Assembly: GCA_017428085.1 (NCBI GenBank)
Contig: JAFRRP010000020.1
Coordinates: forward strand, 19,989-83,988
DNA: 64,000 nt
Reading direction: 5' to 3'
DNA from: Clostridia bacterium
GTDB taxonomy: Bacteria > Bacillota > Clostridia > Oscillospirales > Acutalibacteraceae
In this document: positions 35,240 through 44,191 of the stretch, in pieces
How positions within the stretch are numbered: position 1 is the stretch's first letter
Layout: the number at the start of each line of letters is the position of its first letter
The notes under the pieces: model-generated
Database searches by the model: none
Told to the model about the DNA's origin: nothing
The model's input: the letters and a program-made list of their open reading frames with translations, nothing else
Made by a program: the position numbers and the translations under genes

Positions 35240-35276
35240 GCAGCCCTGCCGTTCTTTTACGGCGGGGCTGCTTTTT
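35240..35276 (+). terminator. intrinsic terminator between convergent genes
   Basis: GCAGCCCTGCCG and CGGCGGGGCTGC pair around TTCTTTTA and are followed by a T-run. Confidence 0.85.
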
Positions 35277-35757
35277 CCCGCGTCTGTTCGTATCGCAGCA
35301 TCAGCGAAACGCCCTTGGTCGTCTGAAAGAATACCGCCCTGTAACGGCCGTATTCCGCCGACAGCGTTTTATCCCGGAAAAACGAACCGGGATCGGCCAG
35401 CTGCAATTGCGCCGTTACGTCGGCAAGCGCCTCCCGTGGCCAGAAGACCTCCGTGACGGCGCAGGCCAGCGCGGAGAAATCTTCCGCCATGCCCGCGTCC
35501 GTCGCGGTCAGCGAAACGAAGGTCAGGCGTTGGCGTTCGTCCTCGGCCGCCTTCAGCAGCAGCGTTCCCGCGTCCGTGCGGTAAAACACGTGATAGACGC
35601 CTTCCTTGCGGAACAAAGTTTGCGTATCGAAGGCGTATTGTTCATCCGCCTCGCGCAGGCGGCGTTCCAGCTCCCACACGCCGAACCGTTCCGCCCGCGT
35701 ACAGGCGCACAGCATCGAAACGGACAGCAGGACCATAACGGCGCGGATCGTTTTCAT
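35257..35757 (-). CDS. small lipoprotein of unknown function
   Basis: The 166-residue protein has a signal peptide ending in the lipobox SMLCAC, so it should be anchored on the outer face of the membrane. The mature part is about 148 residues of mixed alpha/beta character with repeated acidic and aromatic residues and no motif I recognise. ATG 35757 follows AAGGAG. The gene is monocistronic, convergent with the GLUG-like gene, and its 3' end overlaps that gene's terminator hairpin. Confidence 0.65.
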   Translation of the reverse strand: MKTIRAVMVLLSVSMLCACTRAERFGVWELERRLREADEQYAFDTQTLFRKEGVYHVFYRTDAGTLLLKAAEDERQRLTFVSLTATDAGMAEDFSALACAVTEVFWPREALADVTAQLQLADPGSFFRDKTLSAEYGRYRAVFFQTTKGVSLMLRYEQTREKAAPP

Positions 35758-35795
35758 GGTATCGTCTCCTTGTAAACGGGGTTTGTTGATCCGGT

Positions 35796-35823
35796 CGGAA
35801 CTCCGAATTCTGAATTCCGAACT
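35796..35823. repeat. heptad repeat array (CCGAATT type)
   Basis: Four 7-base units: CGGAACT, CCGAATT, CTGAATT, CCGAACT. It lies between the lipoprotein gene and the next divergent gene. Confidence 0.65.
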
Positions 35824-35928
35824 GCCCCCTCCGACTGACTTTCGGTTTTAAATATTTTTACCAAACCTCTTTTCTAATTTAAAAATATGTATTATAATGA
35901 AATTCAGAACAGAAAAAGGATGATCGGT

Positions 35929-36861
35929 ATGAGTAATACTCCCAATGAAAACAACGGCGTCAACGACGTCTATCGGGACATCTCCGCGATATTCAATATC
36001 GACGAAAGAAAGGCGGCCGGCAGCCCTGTCGAAAAAACGACGGACGCGCCGAAAAAGAACGAGCGCATCCTGACCGCGCCGGAGGGTATGAAGCACCTGC
36101 CCAGGGACGAGCGCAAAAAGATGAAAAAGGACGAGCGCAGGGAAAAGCGCGCCGTCCGGCTGAAAAAGGCCAAGACCCGCGCCATCATCGTCCTTTCCGC
36201 GGCGCTGGCGGTCGCGGTCATAGCCGGCGTGATCCGGTGGAAGATCGTGGACGCAAAGAAGCCCGTCGTGGCGGTGACAAGGGCGGTGGTGGAAACGCTG
36301 GACCGCAGCTATACCGACAGCGCCGTGATCTCCGCGGACGGCAAAACGACGGTGGCGGTGCTGATCGACAACGATTACGACGTACACTTTATCGCCAAAA
36401 ACCTGCGGGCGGAGGTCGTCAACGCCGCCGGGGCGACGGTGACCGGCAAGGTAACAGACATCAAGGAGGAAAAGCCGGGCGCCGACAGCTTTACGTGGCT
36501 GGCTTCCGCGCTGTTGGGCGAGCTGCCGGAGGTGCCGTTCTACGCGGTGTATATCACGTTGGACGACCCGGACGGGGTCCTGCTGGGTGGGGAAAAGGCC
36601 ACCGCCAGGATCATCACGGAAACGGCGGAAAACGCCGTCGTGATCCCCGCCGCGGCGGTCTTTATGGACGGCGCGCAGCCATACGTGTGGATCTACCATC
36701 CCTTTACCAAAACGCTGTCCCGGCAGGATATCGCCGTGGGCGTGTCCTCAGACGAACAGACGGAGGTGCTGCGGGGGCTGGACAAGGGAGACCGGGTGAT
36801 CTCCGGTTCGTCGGTACCCTCGTCGGAGCTGTACGAGGGCGTCAAGGTGAAGCTGAAATAA
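35929..36861 (+). CDS. membrane-anchored HlyD/RND-adaptor-like protein
   Basis: The 310-residue protein has a charged cytosolic N-terminus of about 85 residues (rich in KKMKKDERREKRAVRLKKAK), one membrane helix (AIIVLSAALAVAVIAGVI) and an extracytoplasmic part. The C-terminal half resembles the barrel and end domains of efflux membrane-fusion proteins, seen in VVIPAAAVFMDGAQPYVWIY and LRGLDKGDRVISGSSVPSSELYEGVKVKLK. No transporter genes are adjacent, which is unusual for an adaptor. ATG 35929 follows AAAAAGGATGATCGGT; ATG 35920 is possible. The role is inferred only at fold level. Confidence 0.6.
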   Translation: MSNTPNENNGVNDVYRDISAIFNIDERKAAGSPVEKTTDAPKKNERILTAPEGMKHLPRDERKKMKKDERREKRAVRLKKAKTRAIIVLSAALAVAVIAGVIRWKIVDAKKPVVAVTRAVVETLDRSYTDSAVISADGKTTVAVLIDNDYDVHFIAKNLRAEVVNAAGATVTGKVTDIKEEKPGADSFTWLASALLGELPEVPFYAVYITLDDPDGVLLGGEKATARIITETAENAVVIPAAAVFMDGAQPYVWIYHPFTKTLSRQDIAVGVSSDEQTEVLRGLDKGDRVISGSSVPSSELYEGVKVKLK

Positions 36862-36877
36862 CGGCGCGAATTACCGA

Positions 36878-36906
36878 TTGCATATTCGCTGATCATATGA
36901 TATAAT
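36878..36906 (+). promoter_or_regulatory. promoter of the dockerin/cysteine-repeat protein
   Basis: TTGCAT (36878-36883), 17 bases, TATAAT (36901-36906). Confidence 0.75.
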
Positions 36907-36936
36907 AATTGTTACTTCTCTCAAGGGGGAAACGGG

Positions 36937-39459
36937 ATGAAAAAAAGGATTCTGCCGGTATTGCTCGCCGCGGCGCTGTCGTTCTGCTTTGCCGCCGGCG
37001 CGCTGGCCGCTGTCACGATCACGCCGGAGGAGCTGAAAACGCTGCCCCGGGTGTCGGAATACGCCTTCTGCGAGGCCATCGGCGACGCCGACCTCAGCGG
37101 CCATGTGGAGCCGGAGGACGCGCGGCTGATCCTGCGCGCCACGGTGCGGCTGGAACAGCTCAGCGCCAGGCAGCTGATCCTCTGCGATACCAACGGCGAC
37201 CGGCACGTGAACGCGGAGGACGCCCGCAACGCGCTGCGGTTCTCCGTGGGGCTGGACAGCGACAAACGTCCCTCCCACTATACCGAAACCGTGGTGGTCT
37301 CCGAGCCCACCTGCGCCGAAGAGGGCTACACGGTGCGCTACTGCCTGCTGTGCGAAAAGATCTTCAGCGAGCAGAAGACCCCGAAGACGGATCACGTGGC
37401 GGGCGTTTGGGAGGTCACCGCTCCCGCCACCTGTCAGGAAAACGGCGTCACGGAGTGCAAGTGCATCTACTGCGGGCAGACGCTGATGACGGATATCCTG
37501 CCCAAGGGCGACCACGTCTACGGCGACTGGATCTATCCCGACGGAAAAAGCTGCGTGAAATCCGTCAAGCGCTACCGGGACTGCACCGTGTGCGGCGCAA
37601 GGCAGAACGAGATCGTGCCGGCCGTCGGTACGCATAAATACGAATGGGTCGTCACGAAGGAAGCCACCTGTACGGAGGACGGCGAGCGCACCTACATGTG
37701 CGTCAACTGCGACAACCGGATCCGGTCGGAGGTCATCCCCGCCACGGGGCACGACGCGCCGGACTGGACCGTCACCAAAAAGGCCACCTGCACCGAGGAA
37801 GGCGTGCGGGAAAAGATCTGCCTGAACTGCGGGCAATCGCTGGAAAAAGAGGCGATCCCCGCCCCCGGGCACGATTTCAACAACGTCTATTATAAAGAGC
37901 TGGCCGCCCCCACCTGTCAGGCGGAGGGCAGGGCGCAGGGCGTGTGCTCCGTGTGCGGCGAAAGCCACGAATTCACACTGCCGAAGACCGCGCATAAATA
38001 TACCAAAGCGCCCGTGACGGTCAAGCGCGCCACCTGTACGGAGGACGGGCTGATCGAAGCGGAGTGCGCCTGGTGCGGCGAGATCAAAGAGGTGGTGCCC
38101 GCCGCCGGCCACACGCTGACGTGGCATATCGCCAAGGAGGCCACCTGTACCGCCCAGGGCGAAAAGGTGAGCGTCTGCTCCGTGTGCGGCGCGACAGTGG
38201 AACGGCAGTCGATCCCCAAGGCCGCCCACACCTACGGCGGCGCTGTCACGATGATCAAGGAGCCGACCTGCTCCGAAGCGGGCTCCTGCTACGTCACCTG
38301 TAAGGTGTGCGGCGACAAACTGGTGCGGGATCTGCCCGCCACCGGCGTCCACGTGGCCGGCGACGAGACCGTCACCGTGAAGGAAGCCACCTGTACGGAG
38401 GACCGGCGCTTCGAATACAAGTGCAAATACTGCGGCGCGGAAATGCCGGAGACCGAAAAGGCCGAAAAGGGCACCGCCCTGGGCCACGATTTCCGAGGCT
38501 GGACCACGCTGTCCGCGCCGGCCTGCACCGTGCCCGGCAAAAAACAGAGCGTCTGCGCCCGCTGCGGCGCGGAGGCGATCCTCGATATCGAGCCGCTGGG
38601 CCATCAGTCCACCGGCCAATGGGAGATCGCGGAACAGCCCACCTGCGCCAAGGAGGGGCTGGAGGTGATCCGCTGTAAGTTCTGCGGCGAAATGGTGGAA
38701 AAGCGGGCGATCGCCAAAAAGGATCATACGCTGACGGTCAGAGTTGTCGCCGTTGCCACCTGCCAGAGCGAGGGCCGCGAGATCGTGGAGTGTACGGTCT
38801 GCGGCGAGGTAGTGGATACCGTCGTGAAGCCCAAGAAGGAGCATGTGCCCGTCTATAAGGTCACAAAGGAGGCCACCTGCGCCGCGGAGGGCACGGAAAC
38901 GATCACCTGCGACGTGTGCAAACAGCAGATCGGCGTCAACGTGATCCCCAAGACCGCCCATACCCCCGTTACCGTCACGGTCATGGCGCCCACCTGCGTC
39001 GATACCGGGCTGGACGCGATCCAGTGCTCGGTCTGCGGCGAGGTGCTGGAGGAGATCGAAACCCCGAAGGGCGACCACAGCTTCGCCCCCGGCGCGGTGA
39101 CGGAGCCAGCCGCCCTTTCCACGTTCCGCTGGAACGGCACCAAGGGCACGGTATACGGCTGGCGCGCCTGCCGCTGTACCGTGTGCGGCGAAATGAAGGA
39201 TAACGAGAAATACACCCGCGTGAGCGTTTCCGGCGAATGGGAGCCGGTGTTCGACGCCCGCACAAACCTGACGGAGGGCCGTATCATGTTCCGCTTCAAG
39301 GACGCGGCAGCCTACGACAGCGTGATCAAAGTCGTCTGGTCTTACGGCGATATTCCCACAACGGTGGAGGTCAAGCCGGTAAACGGCCTGTATTCGTTTA
39401 CCGTTCCCGCCGGGGCCGCCGTGACGGATACGATCTATATTTTCGTGATCTCACAATAA
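36937..39459 (+). CDS. secreted protein with N-terminal dockerin-like domain and about 15 cysteine-pair repeats
   Basis: The 840-residue protein begins with a signal peptide (MKKRILPVLLAAALSFCFAA). Residues about 48-110 look like a type I dockerin: two calcium-loop repeats, DADLSGHVEPEDARLILRA and DTNGDRHVNAEDARNALRF. Then follow roughly 15 modules of 43-50 residues with the pattern TC-x-E-x-G...C-x-x-C-G, for example ATCTEDGERTYMCVNC and ATCTAQGEKVSVCSVCG, usually ending ATGHD or similar. The cysteine pairs could bind zinc or form disulfides. The C-terminal 100 residues are a separate beta domain. ATG 36937 follows AAGGGGG. Dockerins normally sit at the C-terminus and partner a cohesin; none is in the window. 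Confidence 0.8.
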   Translation: MKKRILPVLLAAALSFCFAAGALAAVTITPEELKTLPRVSEYAFCEAIGDADLSGHVEPEDARLILRATVRLEQLSARQLILCDTNGDRHVNAEDARNALRFSVGLDSDKRPSHYTETVVVSEPTCAEEGYTVRYCLLCEKIFSEQKTPKTDHVAGVWEVTAPATCQENGVTECKCIYCGQTLMTDILPKGDHVYGDWIYPDGKSCVKSVKRYRDCTVCGARQNEIVPAVGTHKYEWVVTKEATCTEDGERTYMCVNCDNRIRSEVIPATGHDAPDWTVTKKATCTEEGVREKICLNCGQSLEKEAIPAPGHDFNNVYYKELAAPTCQAEGRAQGVCSVCGESHEFTLPKTAHKYTKAPVTVKRATCTEDGLIEAECAWCGEIKEVVPAAGHTLTWHIAKEATCTAQGEKVSVCSVCGATVERQSIPKAAHTYGGAVTMIKEPTCSEAGSCYVTCKVCGDKLVRDLPATGVHVAGDETVTVKEATCTEDRRFEYKCKYCGAEMPETEKAEKGTALGHDFRGWTTLSAPACTVPGKKQSVCARCGAEAILDIEPLGHQSTGQWEIAEQPTCAKEGLEVIRCKFCGEMVEKRAIAKKDHTLTVRVVAVATCQSEGREIVECTVCGEVVDTVVKPKKEHVPVYKVTKEATCAAEGTETITCDVCKQQIGVNVIPKTAHTPVTVTVMAPTCVDTGLDAIQCSVCGEVLEEIETPKGDHSFAPGAVTEPAALSTFRWNGTKGTVYGWRACRCTVCGEMKDNEKYTRVSVSGEWEPVFDARTNLTEGRIMFRFKDAAAYDSVIKVVWSYGDIPTTVEVKPVNGLYSFTVPAGAAVTDTIYIFVISQ

Positions 39460-39484
39460 TCAAAGAAAGAGGAGAGATATCGCC

Positions 39485-41164
39485 ATGCAGAATCCCGTAT
39501 TGACCATCGTTTACAATTGCGAGGGCAGAAGATTTACTTCCCACCGGACGGAGAACGAGCACTTCAAAATCGATTTCAGCTTTTCGGATGGGGCGGTCAA
39601 AGCGAAGCTGACGCCGAAAACGCCTCTCACGCTGCTGAAATTCCGCGTCCGCTTCGACCACGAGTATATCCCCGGCGACCTGTTTTTCGGCAACGGTTAT
39701 CAGGCATGGACCACCAGCCGCGAGTACCGCACCACCGATAAGATGCGTAATATGATCCCGCTGGCCGCCACCAGAAAGCTGAAGGAGCTGGCGGGCATCT
39801 CCGCCGACTGGCGCTTTGTGGACTGGCCGGAGGAAGCCGGCAAATTCCTCAGCCATACCTATACCTACGTCCGCCGCGGCGACGAGCTGCTGTTCATCGG
39901 CTCGCTGTCCGAAAAAACGGGCTTTACCGTGATCTACGCCGACGTCAACGCGGATACCCTTACCGTGGCGAAGGACGTGGAGGGCGCCGAAGTGACGGAT
40001 GAATACGACCTGTTGGACGCGGTGATCCTGCGGGGCGGCTACGACGAGGTGTTCGACGCCTACTTCAAGGCCATGGGGCTGGGCAAGCCCCGCATCGACC
40101 ATATGTCCGGCTATACCTCCTGGTACAACTATTTCCAGAAGATCGACGAAAACATCATCCTGCGCGACCTGAACGCTTTGGACCCGGTGAAGGACAGCGT
40201 GTCCATCTTCCAGGTGGACGACGGCTATGAGACCTATGTGGGCGACTGGCTGGACCCCAACCCCGCCAAGTTCCCCCGCGGCATGAAATACATTGCCGGG
40301 CAGGTGCATGAAAAGGGCTATCTGGCGGGTATCTGGCTGGCGCCGTTCAATCTGCAGCGCGCCTCCCGCATGTATAAAGAACACCCGGACTGGGTCATCA
40401 AGGGCCCGGACGGCAAACCCCTGCTGGGCTGCGCGGGCTGGGGCGGCGCCTATACCATGGATATCTACAACGAGGAAGCGCGCGCCTATATCAAAGAGTT
40501 CTTCGACGTGGTCCTGAACGACTGGGGCTATGATATGGTGAAGCTGGACTTCCTGTACAGCCAGTGCATGTACCCCCGCAACGGCAAATCCCGCGGGCAG
40601 ATCATGTGCGAGGCCATGGCGTTCCTGCGGGAGTGCTGCGGCGACAAGCTGATCCTGGGCTGCGGCGTACACCACGGCGCCTCCTTCGGCTACGTGGACG
40701 CCTGCCGCATCAGCTGCGATGTGGACCTGAAGTACGACGGCAAATTCTACAACAAGCTGCACGTCAACAACGAGATCCCGTCGGCGAAAAACGCCATCAC
40801 CAACGCGATCTTCCGCCGTCACCTGAACGGCAGGGCCTTTTGCAGCGACCCGGACGTGTTCTTCCTCCGTTACTCCAACCTGACCTTTACCATGGAGCAA
40901 AAGCTGCTGCTGGCGGGCATCAACCACATTTTCGGCGACGTGCTGTTCGTCTCCGACAACGCGGAGGAATACACGCAGAAGGATATGGAGGTCGTGAAGA
41001 AGGTCTTCGCGAAATCCGACCTCAAGGTGCTTTCCGCCGGTTACGTCACCGAAGACGAGATCGCCATCGAGCTGGAAAAGGACGGCGCGGAAAAGACGCT
41101 GGTCTTCAGCATGGAGACGGGCAGAAGCAACATCGCCGACGTGCTCGGTTTCCCGGAACCGTAA
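39485..41164 (+). CDS. glycoside hydrolase family 36-type alpha-galactosidase
   Basis: The 559-residue cytosolic enzyme belongs to clan GH-D. The N-terminal beta domain contains FGNGYQAWTTSREY. The barrel has SIFQVDDGYETYVGDW, GIWLAPF and HPDWVIKGPDG; the nucleophile is the aspartate in YDMVKLDFLYSQ and the acid/base the second aspartate in DACRISCDVDLKY. Most relatives hydrolyse alpha-galactosides such as raffinose. It lacks a signal peptide, so substrate must be imported. ATG follows AGAGGAGAG, 25 bases after the preceding gene. It is somewhat shorter than the 700-residue GH36 prototypes. Confidence 0.87.
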   Translation: MQNPVLTIVYNCEGRRFTSHRTENEHFKIDFSFSDGAVKAKLTPKTPLTLLKFRVRFDHEYIPGDLFFGNGYQAWTTSREYRTTDKMRNMIPLAATRKLKELAGISADWRFVDWPEEAGKFLSHTYTYVRRGDELLFIGSLSEKTGFTVIYADVNADTLTVAKDVEGAEVTDEYDLLDAVILRGGYDEVFDAYFKAMGLGKPRIDHMSGYTSWYNYFQKIDENIILRDLNALDPVKDSVSIFQVDDGYETYVGDWLDPNPAKFPRGMKYIAGQVHEKGYLAGIWLAPFNLQRASRMYKEHPDWVIKGPDGKPLLGCAGWGGAYTMDIYNEEARAYIKEFFDVVLNDWGYDMVKLDFLYSQCMYPRNGKSRGQIMCEAMAFLRECCGDKLILGCGVHHGASFGYVDACRISCDVDLKYDGKFYNKLHVNNEIPSAKNAITNAIFRRHLNGRAFCSDPDVFFLRYSNLTFTMEQKLLLAGINHIFGDVLFVSDNAEEYTQKDMEVVKKVFAKSDLKVLSAGYVTEDEIAIELEKDGAEKTLVFSMETGRSNIADVLGFPEP

Positions 41165-41204
41165 AGATTTTTGCCCGATTTGTCGATAATCGTCGTTTTC
41201 GGTG

Positions 41205-41233
41205 TTGACGAAAACGCGCGCGTCATGTATAAT
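41205..41233 (+). promoter_or_regulatory. promoter of the DUF4474 gene
   Basis: TTGACG (41205-41210), 17 bases, TATAAT (41228-41233). Confidence 0.8.
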
Positions 41234-41291
41234 AACTATATATAGTTATTTTTCGGAAAAATGCGGAGGTTTCCGCGTGGGAGGACCGGTT

Positions 41292-42557
41292 ATGGAAAGA
41301 AAGGTTATCGCGCTGCTGCTGGCGGCGGTGCTGTTGCTGGGGATCGGGCTGCCCGCCTTTGCGGCGGAGCTGCCGGAGGAACCGGCCGCGGCCCAGGCGC
41401 AGCCGGAAGCATCCGTGGAGGAGACCGAAACGCACCGGGGGCTGCCGGAGGGCACGCCGCAGATCACCTTCAAAGAGGAAGCCACCCACGACACGGCAGC
41501 AGACGGTAAAGCCATGCCGGATTACCTGGCGCCCATCAAGTTCATCCGCAATATCAAAAAATTCCTGTATGATATCACGGGCTGGAAGGTGTTCAAGGTG
41601 GAGACCTTCAACCTGACCGTGGACGACAACATACAGGCCATCAACGATCGCCTCAACGATCTGTCCGGCATCAATTTTGAGGACGCCTACACCAACGTGA
41701 TCCAGACCAACCAGTATGCCGAGCTGATCACCAGAGTGTTCCACATCGACACCGTGGCGCTGCAGGAAAAAATGAACGCGGAGGCCGCCCAGCTGATGGA
41801 GGAGGGCCACCCGATCAAATCCGTCATCAAGCGCTTCGCTTCCGTCTGGATGGGCAATATCGATTCCGCCTACGCGCGGCTGGAGCCGGTGGAGGGCCAC
41901 CCGGAGCTGCTGCGCCTGATGTGTGAGATCGTCTACAAGGACGGCCGAACGGATGCGCTGCGCTCCGACATCTATTACAACGTCGAGACCAACACGTTCA
42001 CCAATCTGGAGGGTGACGCCGCGCTGCTGGGCTATCTGCTGGACGTGGAGGACGGCTATCTGTTCACCGGCCGCAACATCTGGCAGCGGAACTTCGGCTT
42101 CTCGCCCATCTACGATTACATCACCTACGTCACGCCCTATTTCATGCAGTATACCACCAAGCGGCTGAAATTCGACTATGCCGACAAGGAGTGGATGATC
42201 CAGCTGTGGAAGGGCCGCTACTTCATCACCAACGGCGGCGAGGTAGGCATCTACACCCGTCCCAAGGGGACCATCAGCACGTTTTACCAGTGCGCCTCCG
42301 ACGACGAATGTCTGGATATGACGCTGGATATCACCCACGGCGACGTGGATATCCTGCACATGCCCAAGCAGCACAACTGGTGGATCTCCGGCTACGCCTT
42401 TGACGACACCACCTACGACGCGAAGTCGCTGACGATGGTTTCCACCGTCACCATGAAGGACGAGGACATGCTGAACGCCTTTACCGCCGCGCTGAACGGC
42501 CAGTCCGATATCGCCTACACGGTCAGCGGGCTTGACGTTACTATTACGTGGGGCTGA
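41292..42557 (+). CDS. secreted DUF4474-domain protein
   Basis: The 421-residue protein has a signal peptide (VIALLLAAVLLLGIGLPAFA), an acidic linker and a helical segment IKFIRNIKKFLYDITGW. The C-terminal half matches DUF4474, a Clostridia family of unknown function, with KRLKFDYADKEWMIQLWKG followed by RYFITNGGEVGIYTRP and CASDDECLDMTL. The ATG at 41292 follows GGGAGGACCGGT; the longer in-frame extension starts before the promoter and is not used. It is monocistronic with its own promoter and terminator. It is probably extracellular or at the cell surface. Confidence 0.75.
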   Translation: MERKVIALLLAAVLLLGIGLPAFAAELPEEPAAAQAQPEASVEETETHRGLPEGTPQITFKEEATHDTAADGKAMPDYLAPIKFIRNIKKFLYDITGWKVFKVETFNLTVDDNIQAINDRLNDLSGINFEDAYTNVIQTNQYAELITRVFHIDTVALQEKMNAEAAQLMEEGHPIKSVIKRFASVWMGNIDSAYARLEPVEGHPELLRLMCEIVYKDGRTDALRSDIYYNVETNTFTNLEGDAALLGYLLDVEDGYLFTGRNIWQRNFGFSPIYDYITYVTPYFMQYTTKRLKFDYADKEWMIQLWKGRYFITNGGEVGIYTRPKGTISTFYQCASDDECLDMTLDITHGDVDILHMPKQHNWWISGYAFDDTTYDAKSLTMVSTVTMKDEDMLNAFTAALNGQSDIAYTVSGLDVTITWG

Positions 42558-42588
42558 TCCGCCGCGGCCGGAAAAAACCGAAAATCCC

Positions 42589-42622
42589 GCGCAGACCGTT
42601 TTCAGTCTGCGCCGGTTTTTTT
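42589..42622 (+). terminator. intrinsic terminator of the DUF4474 gene
   Basis: GCGCAGAC and GTCTGCGC pair around an eight-base loop and are followed by CGG and a T-run. Confidence 0.85.
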
Positions 42623-42713
42623 GTTCCGACAGGGTATTTTGTTTTAATCTCTTTTTAAGCCGGGATTGGTATGATCTGCCCGGAAGAAAAGGGGAGGAAA
42701 GAACGGGGAGCGT

Positions 42714-43541
42714 ATGTTTGATTTTAACGACACCATCGTCAACAACGCCGCGGGCAGGCCGCTGATCTGCGCGCACCGGGGCGTCAGCGGGGGCAATATC
42801 CCCTGCAACACCATCGCCGCCTTTTCCGCCGCGCTGGCGCAGGGGGCGGACGTGATCGAGCTGGACGTGACGGAGAGCCGCGACGGGCAGTTCTTCGTGT
42901 TCCATCCGGGCAAGGAGGCCGCGCACCTGAAGACCCACAAGCTGATCTCCGCCATGAAGGCGGATAAAGTCAAAAAGCTGCGTTACGTCAACCAGGATAA
43001 CGACGAAACGCAGTTCGGCGTGGACCGGCTGTGCGACATTCTGGATTTCCTCAAGGGCAAGTGCTACATCAACGTGGACAAGTTCTGGACGGATATCCCC
43101 GGCATCAGTGCGGAGATCCGCCGCGTGGGCGTGGAAAAGCAGGTGATCGTCAAGACCGCGCTGAAGGACAAGTATTTGAAGCCGCTGAAAGAGTGCGCCT
43201 CCGACTTCATGTTCATGCCCATCGTGCGGGACGAGGATACCGTCACCGACATGCTGCGCGCCGAGGGGATCAACTGTATCGGCGCGGAGGTGCTGTTCGA
43301 AAAGGACACGGCGCCGGTGGCTTCCCGCGAATATATCGAAAAAATGCACGAAAAGGGCATGGTACTGTTTGCCAACGCCATCGTGTATAACTATAAAGAG
43401 GTGCTCAGCGCCGGCCACAACGACGATATCTCCGTGGCGGGCGAGCCGGAACGCGGCTGGGGCTGGCTGATCGACCGGAAATACGACATCATCCAGACCG
43501 ACTGGTGCGGCGTGCTGAAGCACTTTATGGAAAACAGATAA
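42714..43541 (+). CDS. glycerophosphodiester phosphodiesterase family protein
   Basis: The 275-residue protein is a GDPD, which releases glycerol-3-phosphate from lipid-derived diesters. The catalytic N-terminus is ICAHRGVSGGNIPCNTIAAF with VIELDVTESRDGQFFVFHPG; in the prototype the final part reads HD, here HPG, so one catalytic histidine context is altered (FHPG instead of HD). Later IQTDWCGVL matches the usual TD(Y/W)P end. No signal peptide is present. ATG follows GGGGAG. The lipoprotein flavodoxin starts 11 bases downstream, so the two are probably co-transcribed. Confidence 0.82.
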   Translation: MFDFNDTIVNNAAGRPLICAHRGVSGGNIPCNTIAAFSAALAQGADVIELDVTESRDGQFFVFHPGKEAAHLKTHKLISAMKADKVKKLRYVNQDNDETQFGVDRLCDILDFLKGKCYINVDKFWTDIPGISAEIRRVGVEKQVIVKTALKDKYLKPLKECASDFMFMPIVRDEDTVTDMLRAEGINCIGAEVLFEKDTAPVASREYIEKMHEKGMVLFANAIVYNYKEVLSAGHNDDISVAGEPERGWGWLIDRKYDIIQTDWCGVLKHFMENR

Positions 43542-43552
43542 GGAAGGCGAGT

Positions 43553-44191
43553 ATGATGAAAAGAACGATTGCTTTGCTGCTGGCGCTGGTAATGGCGCTG
43601 GGGCTGTGCGCCTGCGGCGCGGAAAAAAACGCCACCGGGACCGACGCCACGGCGACGGACGCGCCGGAGGGCCTTTCCACCGTGAACAGCCTTGTGATGA
43701 ACAGGGATGAGGTGAGCAACGCCGTCGTGGTCTATTTCTCCCACAACGACGTGATCAAAACCGCCGCGGAGTTCGCGGCTTCCGTCCGCGACTGCGACCT
43801 GATCGAGATCGTGCCGCAGAAGGCCTATCCCGACGACGAAACGAAGCTGGCCCAGCGCATCAAAGAGGAAAAGGAAAAGGGTGTGCGCCCCGCCCTCAAG
43901 GACCAGCCGGCCAATCTGGACGGCTACGATATCATTTTCCTCGGCTTCCCGGTGTGGGAGGGCACCATTCCCATGGCGGTGGCCACCTTCCTGGAGGACT
44001 ACGACATGTACGACAAGGCGATCGTCCCGTTCTGCTGCGCGGCGGACGGGCAGGTGGGCGAGTCGCTCAACGATATCGCTTCCCTTTGCCGTTACAGCGC
44101 CATCATTTCCGCGTATATGGTCCCCGACGGCGATTTTGCCGACTCGGAGCCGATCTTCGAGGGCTGGATGGATCAGGTATTATTCGGCTGA
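43553..44191 (+). CDS. lipoprotein with flavodoxin domain
   Basis: The 212-residue protein starts with a lipoprotein signal (LALVMALGLCAC) and continues into a flavodoxin-like fold: VVVYFSHNDVIKTAAEFA (phosphate loop position), LIEIVPQKAYPDD, YDIIFLGFPVWEGTIPMAVATFLE and KAIVPFCCAADG. These match the flavodoxin_4 type that binds FMN. Placement outside the membrane is uncommon for a flavodoxin; the phosphate loop is also altered (SHNDVIKTA in place of the usual SxTGNT), so FMN binding is uncertain. Two ATG codons (43553, 43556) follow AAGGAAGGCGAG. The stop lies in a perfect 13-bp inverted repeat. Confidence 0.78.
   Translation: MMKRTIALLLALVMALGLCACGAEKNATGTDATATDAPEGLSTVNSLVMNRDEVSNAVVVYFSHNDVIKTAAEFAASVRDCDLIEIVPQKAYPDDETKLAQRIKEEKEKGVRPALKDQPANLDGYDIIFLGFPVWEGTIPMAVATFLEDYDMYDKAIVPFCCAADGQVGESLNDIASLCRYSAIISAYMVPDGDFADSEPIFEGWMDQVLFG

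Noticed and set aside
36871..39078. 735-codon minus-strand open frame opposite the cysteine-repeat protein
   Set aside because: The plus strand has a promoter, ribosome site, signal peptide and periodic cysteine motifs; the minus frame has none of these.
41223..41291. Upstream extension of the DUF4474 protein
   Set aside because: The in-frame extension overlaps the -10 box of a near-consensus promoter and lacks a ribosome site, whereas ATG 41292 has GGGAGG and begins a signal peptide.
41223..43523. 766-codon minus-strand open frame opposite the DUF4474 and GDPD genes
   Set aside because: It crosses two well-supported plus-strand genes and a terminator and has no family motif.
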